The notes under the pieces: generated by a model | The model's input: only the letters and a program-made list of their open reading frames with translations | What the model was told of the DNA's origin: nothing | Database searches by the model: none | Shown: piece after piece, positions 1 to 8,301 of the stretch | Position numbering within the stretch: the stretch's first letter is position 1 | How the letters are laid out: each line of letters starts with the position of its first letter | Translations under genes and position numbers: made by a program | Assembly (NCBI GenBank): GCA_018645325.1 | Contig: JABGOU010000031.1 | Coordinates: 1-47,921 of the forward strand | DNA from: Desulfobacula sp. | GTDB taxonomy: Bacteria > Desulfobacterota > Desulfobacteria > Desulfobacterales > Desulfobacteraceae | Direction: 5' to 3' | DNA: 47,921 nucleotides

Positions 1-297
1 GATAACCTTACGTACAGGAACTCAATGCCATTGGCATCCAGAGTTGTAGGAAAATGTCACCTTCAGGGTGTAGATAAAAAAGGCATGGAAGAATATATAA
101 CCCACCATCTATCCATTGCAGGAGTCAATCATAATATTTTTGAAGATGCTGCAATGACTGCCATTCATCAGGGTTCGGGTGGCTTGTTCAGAAAAGCCAA
201 CCATCTGGCCCGGGGTTCAATAATTGTTGCAGCCAGAAAAAAATCGGCAATGGTCACGGCAGAGCATGTACGTCTGGCCGCAACAGAAATTTTTTAA
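1..297 (+). CDS. ExeA/TniB-like AAA ATPase, C-terminal part (5'-truncated by window edge)
   Basis: The frame is open from the first base, so this is the last ~98 residues of a longer protein. It resembles the C-terminal lid region of ExeA/TniB-family AAA ATPases that partner DDE integrase-type transposases. The visible pattern is a YRNSMPLASRV segment (target-site handling loop region), then helices containing a GLFRKANHLARGS motif and a final AEHVRLAATEI helix. The Walker motifs would lie upstream, outside the window. In such elements the ATPase assists target selection and transposase activation. A short ORF follows 14 bp downstream, consistent with one transcript. The family call rests on the C-terminus only; a type II secretion ExeA protein is less likely given the adjacent transposon end. 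Confidence 0.65.
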   Translation, partial: DNLTYRNSMPLASRVVGKCHLQGVDKKGMEEYITHHLSIAGVNHNIFEDAAMTAIHQGSGGLFRKANHLARGSIIVAARKKSAMVTAEHVRLAATEIF

Positions 298-311
298 CAT
301 ACGAGGTGATC

Positions 312-485
312 ATGAATATCGATGAAGAAGAATTTGAAAAAACAATGGCACAGATAGTTGAACAAATGGGATATCTGATGATGGATATCATACTTATGAG
401 CTTTAAAAAAATTAACACTGAAAATCAGCTCCTTAAAGAGTTATTGGATGCAAGATTACATTTTAAAAGAGAAGAAGATCTTTAG
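312..485 (+). CDS. Small hypothetical protein, 57 aa, transposon-associated
   Basis: This ORF is preceded by a good ribosome binding site (GAGGTG, 6 bp before ATG) and starts 14 bp after the ATPase stop. It encodes a highly charged, Met- and Glu-rich peptide beginning MNIDEEEFEKTMAQ and ending KREEDL, predicted to be mostly helical. I do not recognise a family. Its position between the transposition ATPase and the element end suggests an accessory transposon gene. The close spacing and ribosome binding site argue that it is translated, but its function is unknown. Confidence 0.5.
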   Translation: MNIDEEEFEKTMAQIVEQMGYLMMDIILMSFKKINTENQLLKELLDARLHFKREEDL

Positions 486-546
486 AGTTTCGGTGAAACG
501 GAGTCAGGATATCCTGGGGAGGAAATCTGACAAGGGATAGCCGGAA

Positions 547-631
547 GTGGGTAGCATTTAATAATGCACCAGGGGGAAGTATATAAATTATGCTTCCCCC
601 ATTCTTCTGGGTATTATTAAATCTACCCCAC
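547..631. other. Extended imperfect hairpin inside the transposon end
   Basis: An 85-nt nested palindrome. The outer arms are GTGGGTAG / CTACCCCAC, the middle arms ATTTAATAAT (556-565) / ATTATTAAAT (613-622), and the inner arms GGGGGAAG (572-579) / CTTCCCCC (593-600). It lies between the small ORF and the transposon terminus. It could terminate transcription of the transposon genes or be a cis-acting transposition signal; no long T-run follows, so a simple intrinsic terminator is uncertain. Confidence 0.6.
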
Positions 632-751
632 CTATGCCTTAAAAAACCCAATCATGGGAGCAAAGCGACCACTTCTTTTTGTACAAATAAATTGAAAAAT
701 TTTTAATCAGTTCAAAATAATCAGAAAATTTAAGCCCAGATAAAGAGGCGA

Positions 752-2017
752 TCAACATCTGTGTCGGTCTTCAGGATCTACGTAGTACTGCTCTGCGATA
801 TCTGAAATACTGGAGACGAGATCTTCAGGGGATTCATAATGTAGCATTCTGGCAAAGGCAGGGTTTACATTGACAAAACTACCTTGTGGTGTGCTCTGAA
901 ATAAACCCTCTACTGCATTTTCAAAAATATTTCGATATTTTTTTTCACTTTTTTTAAGGGATTTCTCTACCTGTTTACGCCCTGTCATTTCTGCATTAAG
1001 TTCATCTGTCTGTTTTTTAAGAGTTTCTGTTCGTTGTTCAACTAACCTTTTCAGACTTCTAAACCATACAAGTATTATAAAGAAAAAAGTGAAAATTATA
1101 ACGGATATGCTACAGATAACAATCCAGAAATTTCGATTTTTATAAAACGGCAAATATCCTAAGGAGATCCACTTTTTGTAAATGTCGTCCCTCTCTTTTT
1201 GGGTGATAAGACCGAGGCCCTTATTCAGTACTTGGTTCAGCGTTGGCCAATCCTTTCTCGACGCAAAACAAAGTTCATTTGTATACCCTGTATAACCTGC
1301 GATACGAAGGTTGGAAATCCCCATCTTTTCTATGATGAAGGATGCAACTGCCAAGTTAACAACCGCTGCATCGACTCCTTTTGTAGAAGTTTCAAGCAAA
1401 CAATGGAGATCATCATCAAGAGGGATTAGTGTTAAATTTTCATAATTATTTTTGATATAATCATGAATCGCAAAATTTTGGGTAACAGCGATTTTCATTC
1501 CGCTCATTTTCTCTAAAGAAAGAGAGGCTTTAACCTCTTTTCTCACTATGATAGCGTTTGGAATATTTATATAAGCTTTTGTAAAAAGTGCAAATTTAGT
1601 CCGACTCGGATTTTTTTGAAGGTTATTATTTACATGAATTTCACCTTTTTTAAACCTTTCCATAAAATTATGCCAGCTATCTAGCTTATCCATTTTAAAT
1701 TTAAAATTAAGCTTCTTTTCAACCAGTCTTTGATAATCCATAACAATTCCATACGAATTGCCATCTTTATCGATATCTATAATCGGCGGCCAGCCTGTTT
1801 CATTATTTACAATTATTTTACCGTCATGTTGATTCAACCATGATCTTTCCTCAGGAGTCAGAGGATCGATTGTTCCACAGTAAATTAATGGAATGCCCGC
1901 AACAAGAATAGAACTTATAAGGACAAGCATTGCCAATATATTTTTCTGGATAAATTTTCTGCCATGTTTAAAAAAATTGCAGGTGATGTTTTTATGATCA
2001 TTGTAGTTGGCTTTCAT
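752..2017 (-). pseudogene. Sensor kinase with SBP_bac_3 periplasmic domain, C-terminally truncated by transposon
   Basis: The frame encodes 421 residues: an N-terminal membrane anchor (about 28-48), a periplasmic solute-binding family 3 domain (about 55-285, starting LTPEERSWLNQH), a second membrane segment (about 297-320), a coiled coil (RTETLKKQTDELNAEM) and the first ~60 residues of a PAS domain. It stops at PEDRHRC, where a PAS domain would normally continue. No histidine-kinase core follows; the DNA beyond is transposon. The start has a GAGGATC ribosome binding site 5 bp upstream of ATG. The intact protein would have been a membrane ligand sensor of the BvgS/periplasmic-binding type feeding a kinase. 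The remnant may still be made but should be unable to signal. Confidence 0.8.
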
Positions 2018-2124
2018 TCTGATCCTCTAATCACAATTAGCTGCCAATTATTCGATAGCATATTGATCTTTCCTGTTAATTTTTTAATTGATTCTTAGTA
2101 TGGCTTGAATCATTAAATGATTCA

Positions 2125-2448
2125 ATGACTAATTACACAGACATATACAAAAGAACCAGGGAGTACAAGTGGGAAATACTTAATAATTCAGACTTTTCCA
2201 CAAGGATGAATCGTTTCATTGCCCCGGGTGTAAATTCATTTGTTTCACTAAGTTTCATGATTTTCATAATATTTCTCCCAAACATGGGTTTTCGGTCAGG
2301 CACTATATTAGTTTTCTTTTTTGTTTTTAGCTTTCAAATAGTGCAGTTCTTACCAGGTCAACCTAATGATAAAAAAAAGAAAAATACTTGTATTCAGTGT
2401 ATGGAGATGTTTATACGCAATATAAAAAAAAGGTACCACGATATATAA
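2125..2448 (+). CDS. Possible small membrane protein, unrecognised (doubtful)
   Basis: An open frame of 107 codons with two hydrophobic segments (about 38-52 and 60-77) and a lysine-rich tail. I recognise no family. No convincing ribosome binding site precedes the ATG, and the frame runs through a 33-bp fragment (2278-2310) that recurs at 17599-17631 as part of a dispersed hairpin repeat. Part of the coding sequence is therefore repeat-derived. It may be a chance ORF or the remnant of a membrane protein invaded by a repeat. Confidence 0.2.
   Translation: MTNYTDIYKRTREYKWEILNNSDFSTRMNRFIAPGVNSFVSLSFMIFIIFLPNMGFRSGTILVFFFVFSFQIVQFLPGQPNDKKKKNTCIQCMEMFIRNIKKRYHDI
2278..2310 (+). repeat. Remnant of the dispersed hairpin repeat (flank only)
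   Basis: The 13-mer CGGTCAGGCACTA (2293-2305) is identical to 17614-17626. The surrounding ~33 bp matches the right flank of the hairpin repeat at 17483-17606 with a few substitutions. The hairpin itself is absent here. Confidence 0.5.
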
Positions 2449-2562
2449 TTATACAGGCTTGTCAGATACTTATCAGATGCCTTGCCTATTGCAAATTTTT
2501 TGCCTTTTTGTTAATCATATCCAAACAAATTAAGTAGAATTTTAGATTTTATGGAGGTCTTA

Positions 2563-3270
2563 ATGCAAAATTATAAAAAATATTTTTTTATCCTGATTAT
2601 CCTGTTTTTTTTCAATATGGACTGTATTGAGGCCCAAGAAAAAAAACAATCCATTGAAAAGGCGGATCTTGAAAAACAAATCAGTTATGCACTTGGATAT
2701 GATATTTTTGATAAATTAAAAGAAAATTTTGAACTTGATCCTGCATTTTTTATTATGGGGGCCAAAGACAGCCATGAAAAAAAGCCACAACTCACCCAGG
2801 AAAAATTAAAACAGATTTTGATGTCATATCAAGGTATGGCAAGACAAAAACAAATAGAAAGGAATAAAATGGAAGCTAAAGGAAACAAGGAAAAAGGACT
2901 TAAATTTTTAGAAGAAAATAAGAAAAAGGAAAATGTTGTAACCTTGCCATCCGGGCTTCAATATAAAATTCTCAAAGAAGGAGACGGTCCATTGCCAAAG
3001 GCAACGGATACTGTAGAGTGCCATTATCAAGGCAAGCTCATTGACGGCACAGAGTTTGATTCTTCCTATCAAAGAGGCAAGCCTGCAACATTTCCCGTGG
3101 GTGGTGTGATTCAAGGCTGGGTTGAAGCCCTGCAGAAGATGAAGGTGGGGTCAAAATGGGAATTGTATATTCCATCTGAACTGGCTTATGGAGACAGAGG
3201 AGCAGGAGCTGTCATAAAGCCGGGTGCCGCCCTGATTTTCGAAGTTGAACTTTTAGGCATTGTGAATTAA
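2563..3270 (+). CDS. FKBP-type peptidyl-prolyl cis-trans isomerase, exported (Mip/FkpA-like)
   Basis: A 235-residue protein with a signal peptide (Lys-rich start, hydrophobic run, predicted cleavage near IEA-QEKK). An N-terminal helical dimerisation domain (about 30-125) follows, then a C-terminal FKBP domain (about 128-235) with the motifs VECHYQGKLIDGTEFDSS, GVIQGW and IPSELAYGDRGAG. It catalyses proline isomerisation and chaperones folding in the periplasm. The ATG at 2563 is chosen because TGGAGGT lies just before it; an upstream ATG at 2551 would place that ribosome binding site inside the coding region. It is monocistronic: the next element downstream is a MITE insertion (3418-3552). 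Confidence 0.9.
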   Translation: MQNYKKYFFILIILFFFNMDCIEAQEKKQSIEKADLEKQISYALGYDIFDKLKENFELDPAFFIMGAKDSHEKKPQLTQEKLKQILMSYQGMARQKQIERNKMEAKGNKEKGLKFLEENKKKENVVTLPSGLQYKILKEGDGPLPKATDTVECHYQGKLIDGTEFDSSYQRGKPATFPVGGVIQGWVEALQKMKVGSKWELYIPSELAYGDRGAGAVIKPGAALIFEVELLGIVN

Positions 3271-3417
3271 TTCATTCTGCAGGTTCCTTAGGATAAACAG
3301 CAGTTGGATACATAGAAATGCTTTAACACATTGTCTGCGTGCGTAATTTAAATCATTTCCCATATTTTTGATATGATTTTCCTTGTTATAGTGTCGAAAA
3401 GGTTTTAAAAAAGAAAT

Positions 3418-3552
3418 GTAATTATTCAGCTCTTGCGCTTGAATCCGCCCTGTCTGATGGATATTTGTTTCGATGCTAAACGCTTAACTTCCTGCAAATA
3501 TCAATCAGACAGGGCTTTGGGGATAATTTTTTTTAACGGGATGAACAATTAC
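3418..3552 (-). mobile_element. IS66-like MITE, copy A (135 bp)
   Basis: A non-coding palindromic element with terminal inverted repeats GTAATTATTCAGC / ATGAACAATTAC. It is flanked by AAAGAAAT (3410-3417) and AAATAAAT (3553-3560), a 7-of-8 match to a target duplication. It is inverted relative to copies B (6636-6770) and C (35845-35979), and all three are exactly 135 bp. The interior carries arms of the type GCCCTGTCTGATGGATATTTG and its complement. GTAA termini with 8-bp duplications are the signature of the IS66 family, so an IS66 transposase in trans is inferred. Confidence 0.85.
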
Positions 3553-3583
3553 AAATAAATAAACATATTTATTGGGGTAGCTC

Positions 3584-5224
3584 GTGAACAAGGCTTATGA
3601 GATAAAGAAAATCAAGCGTTTGAATCTCGTATTACGGGCATTAAGAGATGTTGGCAGGCTTCTTGTAACTCAAAATGATAAACAAAAACTCATAAAGGGT
3701 ATTTGCAGTATTCTGGTAGAGAAAAGAGGCTATTATAATGCCTGGATCGGTTTGCTGGATGAGGCTAATAATGTCCTGATGATCGCCCATGCGGGATTTA
3801 ACAGTCACTTCGATAAAATGCAAAAAAAGGTTGAAAACAGGGTTTTTACACGGTGTATTAAAAAAACCCTTGAATCGGAAGCGGTTTTTTGCGTCCCAAA
3901 TCCAGTCCAAGAATGTACTGAATGTATGCTTTCGAAAAATTATTCCGGCAGATCTTCCATGGCTGTAAGGCTTAACCATGAGGATAAAAAATATGGTTTC
4001 ATGGTCCTTTCGATCCCCAGGGAGCTCAGCCATGATAAAACTGAAAAAAGCATTGTAAAAGAGATTTCAGATGACATCGCCTTTGGACTTCATAGGATTG
4101 ATCTGGAAGAAAAAAGAAAATTATCAGAAAAAGCTGAAAAAGACAATAGGATAAGATTTAAGACCTTAATTGAAAATTCTTTAAATAGTATTTCAATTAT
4201 ACAGAACAATAAAAAAGTTTATAAGAATACAGGCCTTAGAAAGGTTAACCAGCTCAGTAAAAATGCATTTGACCCGCCTGATTTTGAAAATATCTATGCC
4301 GATGATCAACAGAGGATAAGAAAAAATTATAAAGACTTAATTGACAACAAAATAAAAAATATTGATGCGGATTTCAGATATTACCCCGAAGAAGGGGTAA
4401 AAGAGGAATTTCAGCTAAGATGGGCATTAATCAGTGCTCGCAAAATAGATTATCTGGGCATTGAATCGGTTATCACCAATGTCATGGATATTACCGATTC
4501 CAAAGAGGTTGAAAATTTTTTAAGAATCCAGGATAAAATGACATCCCTTGGCAGGGTCACTGCGGGGATTGCTCATGAAATAAGGAATCCCTTATCCGGT
4601 ATTTACATCTACCTGAAAGCATTAAAAAATATATATAACAATATGGGAGATATTAAAAACGTTCTCTCCATTATTGACAAGGTGGAACTGGCATCCAACA
4701 AAATAGAATCCATAATTAAACGTGTAATGGATTTCTCAAAGCCAGGAAAACCAAAGTTTATCATGGCCAGTATTAATAAAAATATTGATGAGGTTACAAA
4801 GCTTACGTCTGTCTCATTAAGGAAAAACGGGATTGAATTTATCAAAAAACTTGATCCAACTATCCCGGAATGCTGGAATGAACCTCATTTGATTGAACAG
4901 GTTGTCCTAAATCTTATTACCAATGCATCAGAAGCCATGAAAGAGTATGATGGTAAAAAAATAATAGAGCTTGAAACGTATAAAAAAAAGGATTGTATAG
5001 CAATCTCAATAAAGGATTCAGGTCCTGGTATACCCCTGTCACATCAGTCAAAAATATTTGATCCGTTTTATACAACTAAAACCAACAGCTCAGGCATAGG
5101 CCTCAGCATATGTCATAGAATCATTACAGATCATGGCGGTTCGTTAAGATTCAACTCCGGGATAAAAGAGGGTGCCCGGTTTATTATTGAGCTACCCCTG
5201 AAAAGAGAAGAGATTGACCTGTGA
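3584..5224 (+). CDS. Cytoplasmic sensor histidine kinase, GAF-PAS-HisKA-HATPase
   Basis: A 546-residue soluble kinase without membrane segments. A GAF domain occupies about 20-165 and contains cysteines (CTECML). A PAS domain follows (about 185-305), then the HisKA box AGIAHEIRNPLSG with phospho-acceptor His331. The ATPase domain has the N box NLITNASEAM and G boxes DSGPGIP and SSGIGLSI. It starts with GTG, with GGGGTA 8 bp upstream. Its stop overlaps the GTG start of the NtrC-type regulator (GTGA at 5221-5224), so the two are translationally coupled and form a cognate pair. The kinase would sense a cytoplasmic signal through GAF/PAS and phosphorylate that regulator; the ligand is unknown. 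Confidence 0.9.
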   Translation: MNKAYEIKKIKRLNLVLRALRDVGRLLVTQNDKQKLIKGICSILVEKRGYYNAWIGLLDEANNVLMIAHAGFNSHFDKMQKKVENRVFTRCIKKTLESEAVFCVPNPVQECTECMLSKNYSGRSSMAVRLNHEDKKYGFMVLSIPRELSHDKTEKSIVKEISDDIAFGLHRIDLEEKRKLSEKAEKDNRIRFKTLIENSLNSISIIQNNKKVYKNTGLRKVNQLSKNAFDPPDFENIYADDQQRIRKNYKDLIDNKIKNIDADFRYYPEEGVKEEFQLRWALISARKIDYLGIESVITNVMDITDSKEVENFLRIQDKMTSLGRVTAGIAHEIRNPLSGIYIYLKALKNIYNNMGDIKNVLSIIDKVELASNKIESIIKRVMDFSKPGKPKFIMASINKNIDEVTKLTSVSLRKNGIEFIKKLDPTIPECWNEPHLIEQVVLNLITNASEAMKEYDGKKIIELETYKKKDCIAISIKDSGPGIPLSHQSKIFDPFYTTKTNSSGIGLSICHRIITDHGGSLRFNSGIKEGARFIIELPLKREEIDL

Positions 5225-6627
5225 TAAGATACTCTATCAGCATTGTTGATGATGAAGAATCCATTCGTGATGGGCTTGAGTTGATTCTGTCTGAAGAATA
5301 TGACATCTCTTGTTTTACTGATGCAGAATCATTTTTATCAGATCTGGAAACAAATTTACCAGATCTGGTTTTAATGGATATTGGCCTGCCTGCCATGAAT
5401 GGGATTGAGGCTTTGGCTATCATCAAAAAAAAGGCCATTGATATTCCAGTTATAATGATAACTGCATTTGAAGATATCAATATGGTTATTCTGTCAATGA
5501 AGACAGGTGCTTTTGATTTTATCCTTAAACCCATGAATCCTGATATTCTTGAGTTAACCATTAAAAAGGCTATCTCCTCCATTGCTTTGAGAAAAGAGGT
5601 TAAAATTCTCCAGGAAAAATACCTGAAAGATAATAATCCCTGTTTTATCGGCGAAAGCAAAGACATTGAAGATGTAATGGATTTTATCAATATGGTTGCA
5701 AAAAGTCCTGATACACCCATTATGATTATGGGAGAAACAGGAACTGGAAAAGAATTGATAGCAAAAGCCATTCATGCCAGAAGTCCTGTGTTCCAGGGAC
5801 CATTTATAGCTGTAAACTGTTCTGCCTTTCCTGATGAATTAATAGAGAGTGAATTGTTCGGATATGAGGAAGGGGCCTTTTCCGGTGCCAAAAAACAGGG
5901 GAAAAAAGGATTTATTGAAGAAGCAGATAAGGGCACCCTTTTTCTTGATGAAGTAGCAGACTTAAGTCTTGCAGGCCAGGCTAAACTCCTGAGGTTCCTT
6001 GAAAGCGGTGAATTTTATAAAGTTGGCAGTACCAGGAAATACAAGGTAAACGTACGCCTTGTTTCTGCAACAAATAAAAATCTTGAAGAATTAATTGATC
6101 AGGAACGTTTTAGAAAAGACCTTTTTTTCAGGCTATGTGTTGTAAAAGCAAAAATTCCTTCCCTTAATGAAAGAAGAGACGATATCTTGCCTTTAGCGAA
6201 ATATTTTTTATATGGATTTAATAAAAAATTTAAAAAAAACCTGAAAAACATCTCAAAAGAAGTACAGGAACTGCTGCTCTCACACAAGTTTTCCGGAAAT
6301 GTAAGGGAATTGAAAAATATCATTGAAAGGGCCTGTCTCATTGCACAAAACGATGTGCTCATCAAGGAAGATCTCGGGCTTAACCAGAAACCACGAGATA
6401 TGGAAAAGATTGAGCTGGATAGCTTTAAAGACAATACTTTACATATACCGGACCAGGGAATGAACATCGGGAAATTATTGAAAAATATTGAAAAAAAATA
6501 TATGGAACACGCTTTAAAGCTTACCAGGGGAAATGAAAGCAAAGCCGCCAGACTGCTTGAAATGAATCATCATACATTTAGATACAAATGGAAAAAACTA
6601 ATACTGGGTAAGCTTTCCAAAAAATAA
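5221..6627 (+). CDS. NtrC-family sigma-54-dependent response regulator
   Basis: 468 residues: an N-terminal receiver with acidic pair DDEE, phospho-acceptor Asp53 (LVLMDIGLP) and the Lys in ILKPM; a central AAA+ domain with Walker A GETGTGKE, the sigma-54 contact loop GAFSGA (usual GAFTGA) and Walker B LFLDEVADL; and a C-terminal Fis-type helix-turn-helix (NESKAARLLEMNHHTFRYKW). It activates RpoN holoenzyme from enhancer sites. It is coupled to the preceding kinase by a GTGA overlap. Sigma-54-type promoters elsewhere in the window (17656, 18001, 33047, 34795) are possible targets, but nothing in the sequence assigns them to this regulator rather than to the one at 33232-34575. Confidence 0.93.
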   Translation: MIRYSISIVDDEESIRDGLELILSEEYDISCFTDAESFLSDLETNLPDLVLMDIGLPAMNGIEALAIIKKKAIDIPVIMITAFEDINMVILSMKTGAFDFILKPMNPDILELTIKKAISSIALRKEVKILQEKYLKDNNPCFIGESKDIEDVMDFINMVAKSPDTPIMIMGETGTGKELIAKAIHARSPVFQGPFIAVNCSAFPDELIESELFGYEEGAFSGAKKQGKKGFIEEADKGTLFLDEVADLSLAGQAKLLRFLESGEFYKVGSTRKYKVNVRLVSATNKNLEELIDQERFRKDLFFRLCVVKAKIPSLNERRDDILPLAKYFLYGFNKKFKKNLKNISKEVQELLLSHKFSGNVRELKNIIERACLIAQNDVLIKEDLGLNQKPRDMEKIELDSFKDNTLHIPDQGMNIGKLLKNIEKKYMEHALKLTRGNESKAARLLEMNHHTFRYKWKKLILGKLSKK

Positions 6628-6635
6628 GTTAAATT

Positions 6636-6770
6636 GTAATTGTTCAGCCCGTTAAAAAAAATTATTCCTAAAGCCCTGTCTGATGGATATTTGCAGGAGG
6701 TTAAGCGTTTAGCATCGAAATAAATATCCATCAGACAGGGCGGGTTCAAGCGCAAGAGCTGAATAATTAC
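6636..6770 (+). mobile_element. IS66-like MITE, copy B (135 bp)
   Basis: Same element as copies A and C, with ends GTAATTGTTCAGC and GCTGAATAATTAC. It is flanked by a perfect 8-bp duplication GTTAAATT (6628-6635 and 6771-6778). It sits between two convergent genes, and the right-hand duplication includes the stop codon of the kinase at 6772-8268. Its strong stem could act as a bidirectional terminator there. Confidence 0.9.
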
Positions 6771-6771
6771 G

Positions 6772-8268
6772 TTAAATTTTATATTCAGATTTTGGAAAAT
6801 AAACAGAAAAGCAGGTGCCTTTATCCACTTGGCTTTCCACTTCAATAGTACCGTGGTGTGCTTCAACAATGCTTTTTACTATGGCAAGCCCAAGACCTGT
6901 CCCATTAATATGCCTTGTTTTTTCATTTTTTACACGGAAAAATCTGTCAAAAATATGTTCCAGTTCATTTTGCGGGATTCCCAGACCCGTATCTGAGACC
7001 GCAATTTTAGTACAATCACTCTTTTCATCGGCCCATGCGGTTATCTTTCCACCATTTGGGCTATACCTGATTGCGTTGGATATTAAATTTGACACCACTT
7101 CTTCCATGTTTATCCGGTTTCCCATCATCCAAAGCTCTTTTTTGGTTTCTTTGGTTGTCAAATGAATGGACTTTGTATCTGCCTGATCCCGGTAAAACGC
7201 GATCTGACCTTTTATGAGTTCAACCAGATCTAATTCTTCTCTTTCCTGGTTAATCAATCCTGATTCTATTTTGGAAAGATCCAGAAGCTCTGTTGAAAGA
7301 TTGGTTAAAGACTTGATTCGATTAGAACTTTTTTGCAGTATCTGTTTTTGTTTTTCCGTCAATTCGCCTGCCAGTCCGTCCAGAACAACATTCAGCTGCA
7401 TGAGCACAGAGTTTAAGGGACTTTTTATTTCATGGGCAACCATGGAGACAAAGTCAGATTTTAATTGATCAATCTTTTTTAAAGCCGTGATATCGTTGAA
7501 AACAGTAATTGAACCCAGGTTCCGATTGAGACGGTCCCGAAATGGAATACACCTGATACCAATGATCATATCATCTGTGCCTTTTGAAATGGGCATGGTG
7601 ATCTCATCCGTAATCTCAGAAAATATATCTGCAGGCTGGTTAATGGCATTCTCTATCATGCCCAATAACCTGGGATCCTTGATAAACTCAGAAACCTTAT
7701 GGCCTATAACAGATTTTTTTCTGCAATTGATCATCTTTAAGAATGCCGGATTTGCAAGGGCAATCCGTTCCTGATTATCTGTGGTCAAAACTCCATTGTT
7801 CAGGGTATTGATCATCACCCGCATTCTGGATTTTTCCGTTGCAATATCCTGGAGCGTCCTTATAAATTCAATGGCCTTGCTGATAACAATTCTTAATTCC
7901 TGGGGTGAGAAAGGTTTTGATAAAAAATCAAAGGCACCCCTTTTCATTGTTTCAATGGAGTGTTCAAGGGTTGCATATCCGGTTATGATTATAATCACAG
8001 TATCAGGATGACGGGATTTGACATCGGTGAGGACATCCAGTCCAGACATTCCCGGCATCATTAAATCCAGCAAAATGATATCAAAATGTTTTTCTTCAAT
8101 CATTTTTAACCCGTTGATACCGTTTTGTGCCAGCTCAACATGACATCCTTCCTCAGTCAATAATCTTTCACAGGCCTTCTGAATTCTTATTTCATCATCA
8201 ACCACAAGAACCCTTGGCTGGAAAAAAATATTTTTTACACTCTTTTTTATGGAATTAATATTGTTCAT
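6772..8268 (-). CDS. Receiver-PAS-histidine kinase
   Basis: 498 residues without membrane segments. The N-terminal receiver has VVDDE and phospho-acceptor Asp68 (LLDLMMPG). A PAS domain (about 145-260) is followed by the HisKA box MVAHEIKSPLNS. The ATPase domain has NLISNAIRYSPNGG, DTGLGIP and GTGLGLAIV. A receiver ahead of the kinase core suggests a phosphorelay step in which this kinase is itself tuned by another kinase, such as the one 33 bp upstream. It is the last gene of the long minus-strand operon that begins with metF2/hdrA. Its stop codon coincides with the target duplication of MITE copy B. Confidence 0.88.
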   Translation of the reverse strand: MNNINSIKKSVKNIFFQPRVLVVDDEIRIQKACERLLTEEGCHVELAQNGINGLKMIEEKHFDIILLDLMMPGMSGLDVLTDVKSRHPDTVIIIITGYATLEHSIETMKRGAFDFLSKPFSPQELRIVISKAIEFIRTLQDIATEKSRMRVMINTLNNGVLTTDNQERIALANPAFLKMINCRKKSVIGHKVSEFIKDPRLLGMIENAINQPADIFSEITDEITMPISKGTDDMIIGIRCIPFRDRLNRNLGSITVFNDITALKKIDQLKSDFVSMVAHEIKSPLNSVLMQLNVVLDGLAGELTEKQKQILQKSSNRIKSLTNLSTELLDLSKIESGLINQEREELDLVELIKGQIAFYRDQADTKSIHLTTKETKKELWMMGNRINMEEVVSNLISNAIRYSPNGGKITAWADEKSDCTKIAVSDTGLGIPQNELEHIFDRFFRVKNEKTRHINGTGLGLAIVKSIVEAHHGTIEVESQVDKGTCFSVYFPKSEYKI

Positions 8269-8301
8269 AATTATTCTTCAGTTTAAATTATCATAATTGT
8301 T

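Larger units (their letters stand above)
1..757. mobile_element. Terminal part of a transposon, entering from outside the window
   Basis: This stretch holds the end of a transposition ATPase gene, a 57-residue ORF, a long hairpin and then an abrupt junction with a truncated sensor kinase. The last bases of the foreign segment read GAGGCGATCAACA. Read from the kinase side this is TGTTGATCGCC, so the element would end in the TG/CA dinucleotide usual for DDE-type elements of the Mu/Tn7/Tn552 group. The kinase reading frame loses PAS-domain similarity exactly there and stops inside the element (stop at 752-754). The junction position is inference, because the other end of the element and its target duplication lie outside the window. 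Confidence 0.55.

Noticed and set aside
463-651. 62-codon minus-strand ORF near the transposon end
   Set aside because: It reads through the 85-nt palindrome and opposes the small plus-strand ORF; no ribosome binding site.
5184-5771. 195-codon minus-strand ORF
   Set aside because: It is antisense to the receiver and AAA+ start of the NtrC-type regulator; hydrophobic composition is the usual artefact of antisense frames.
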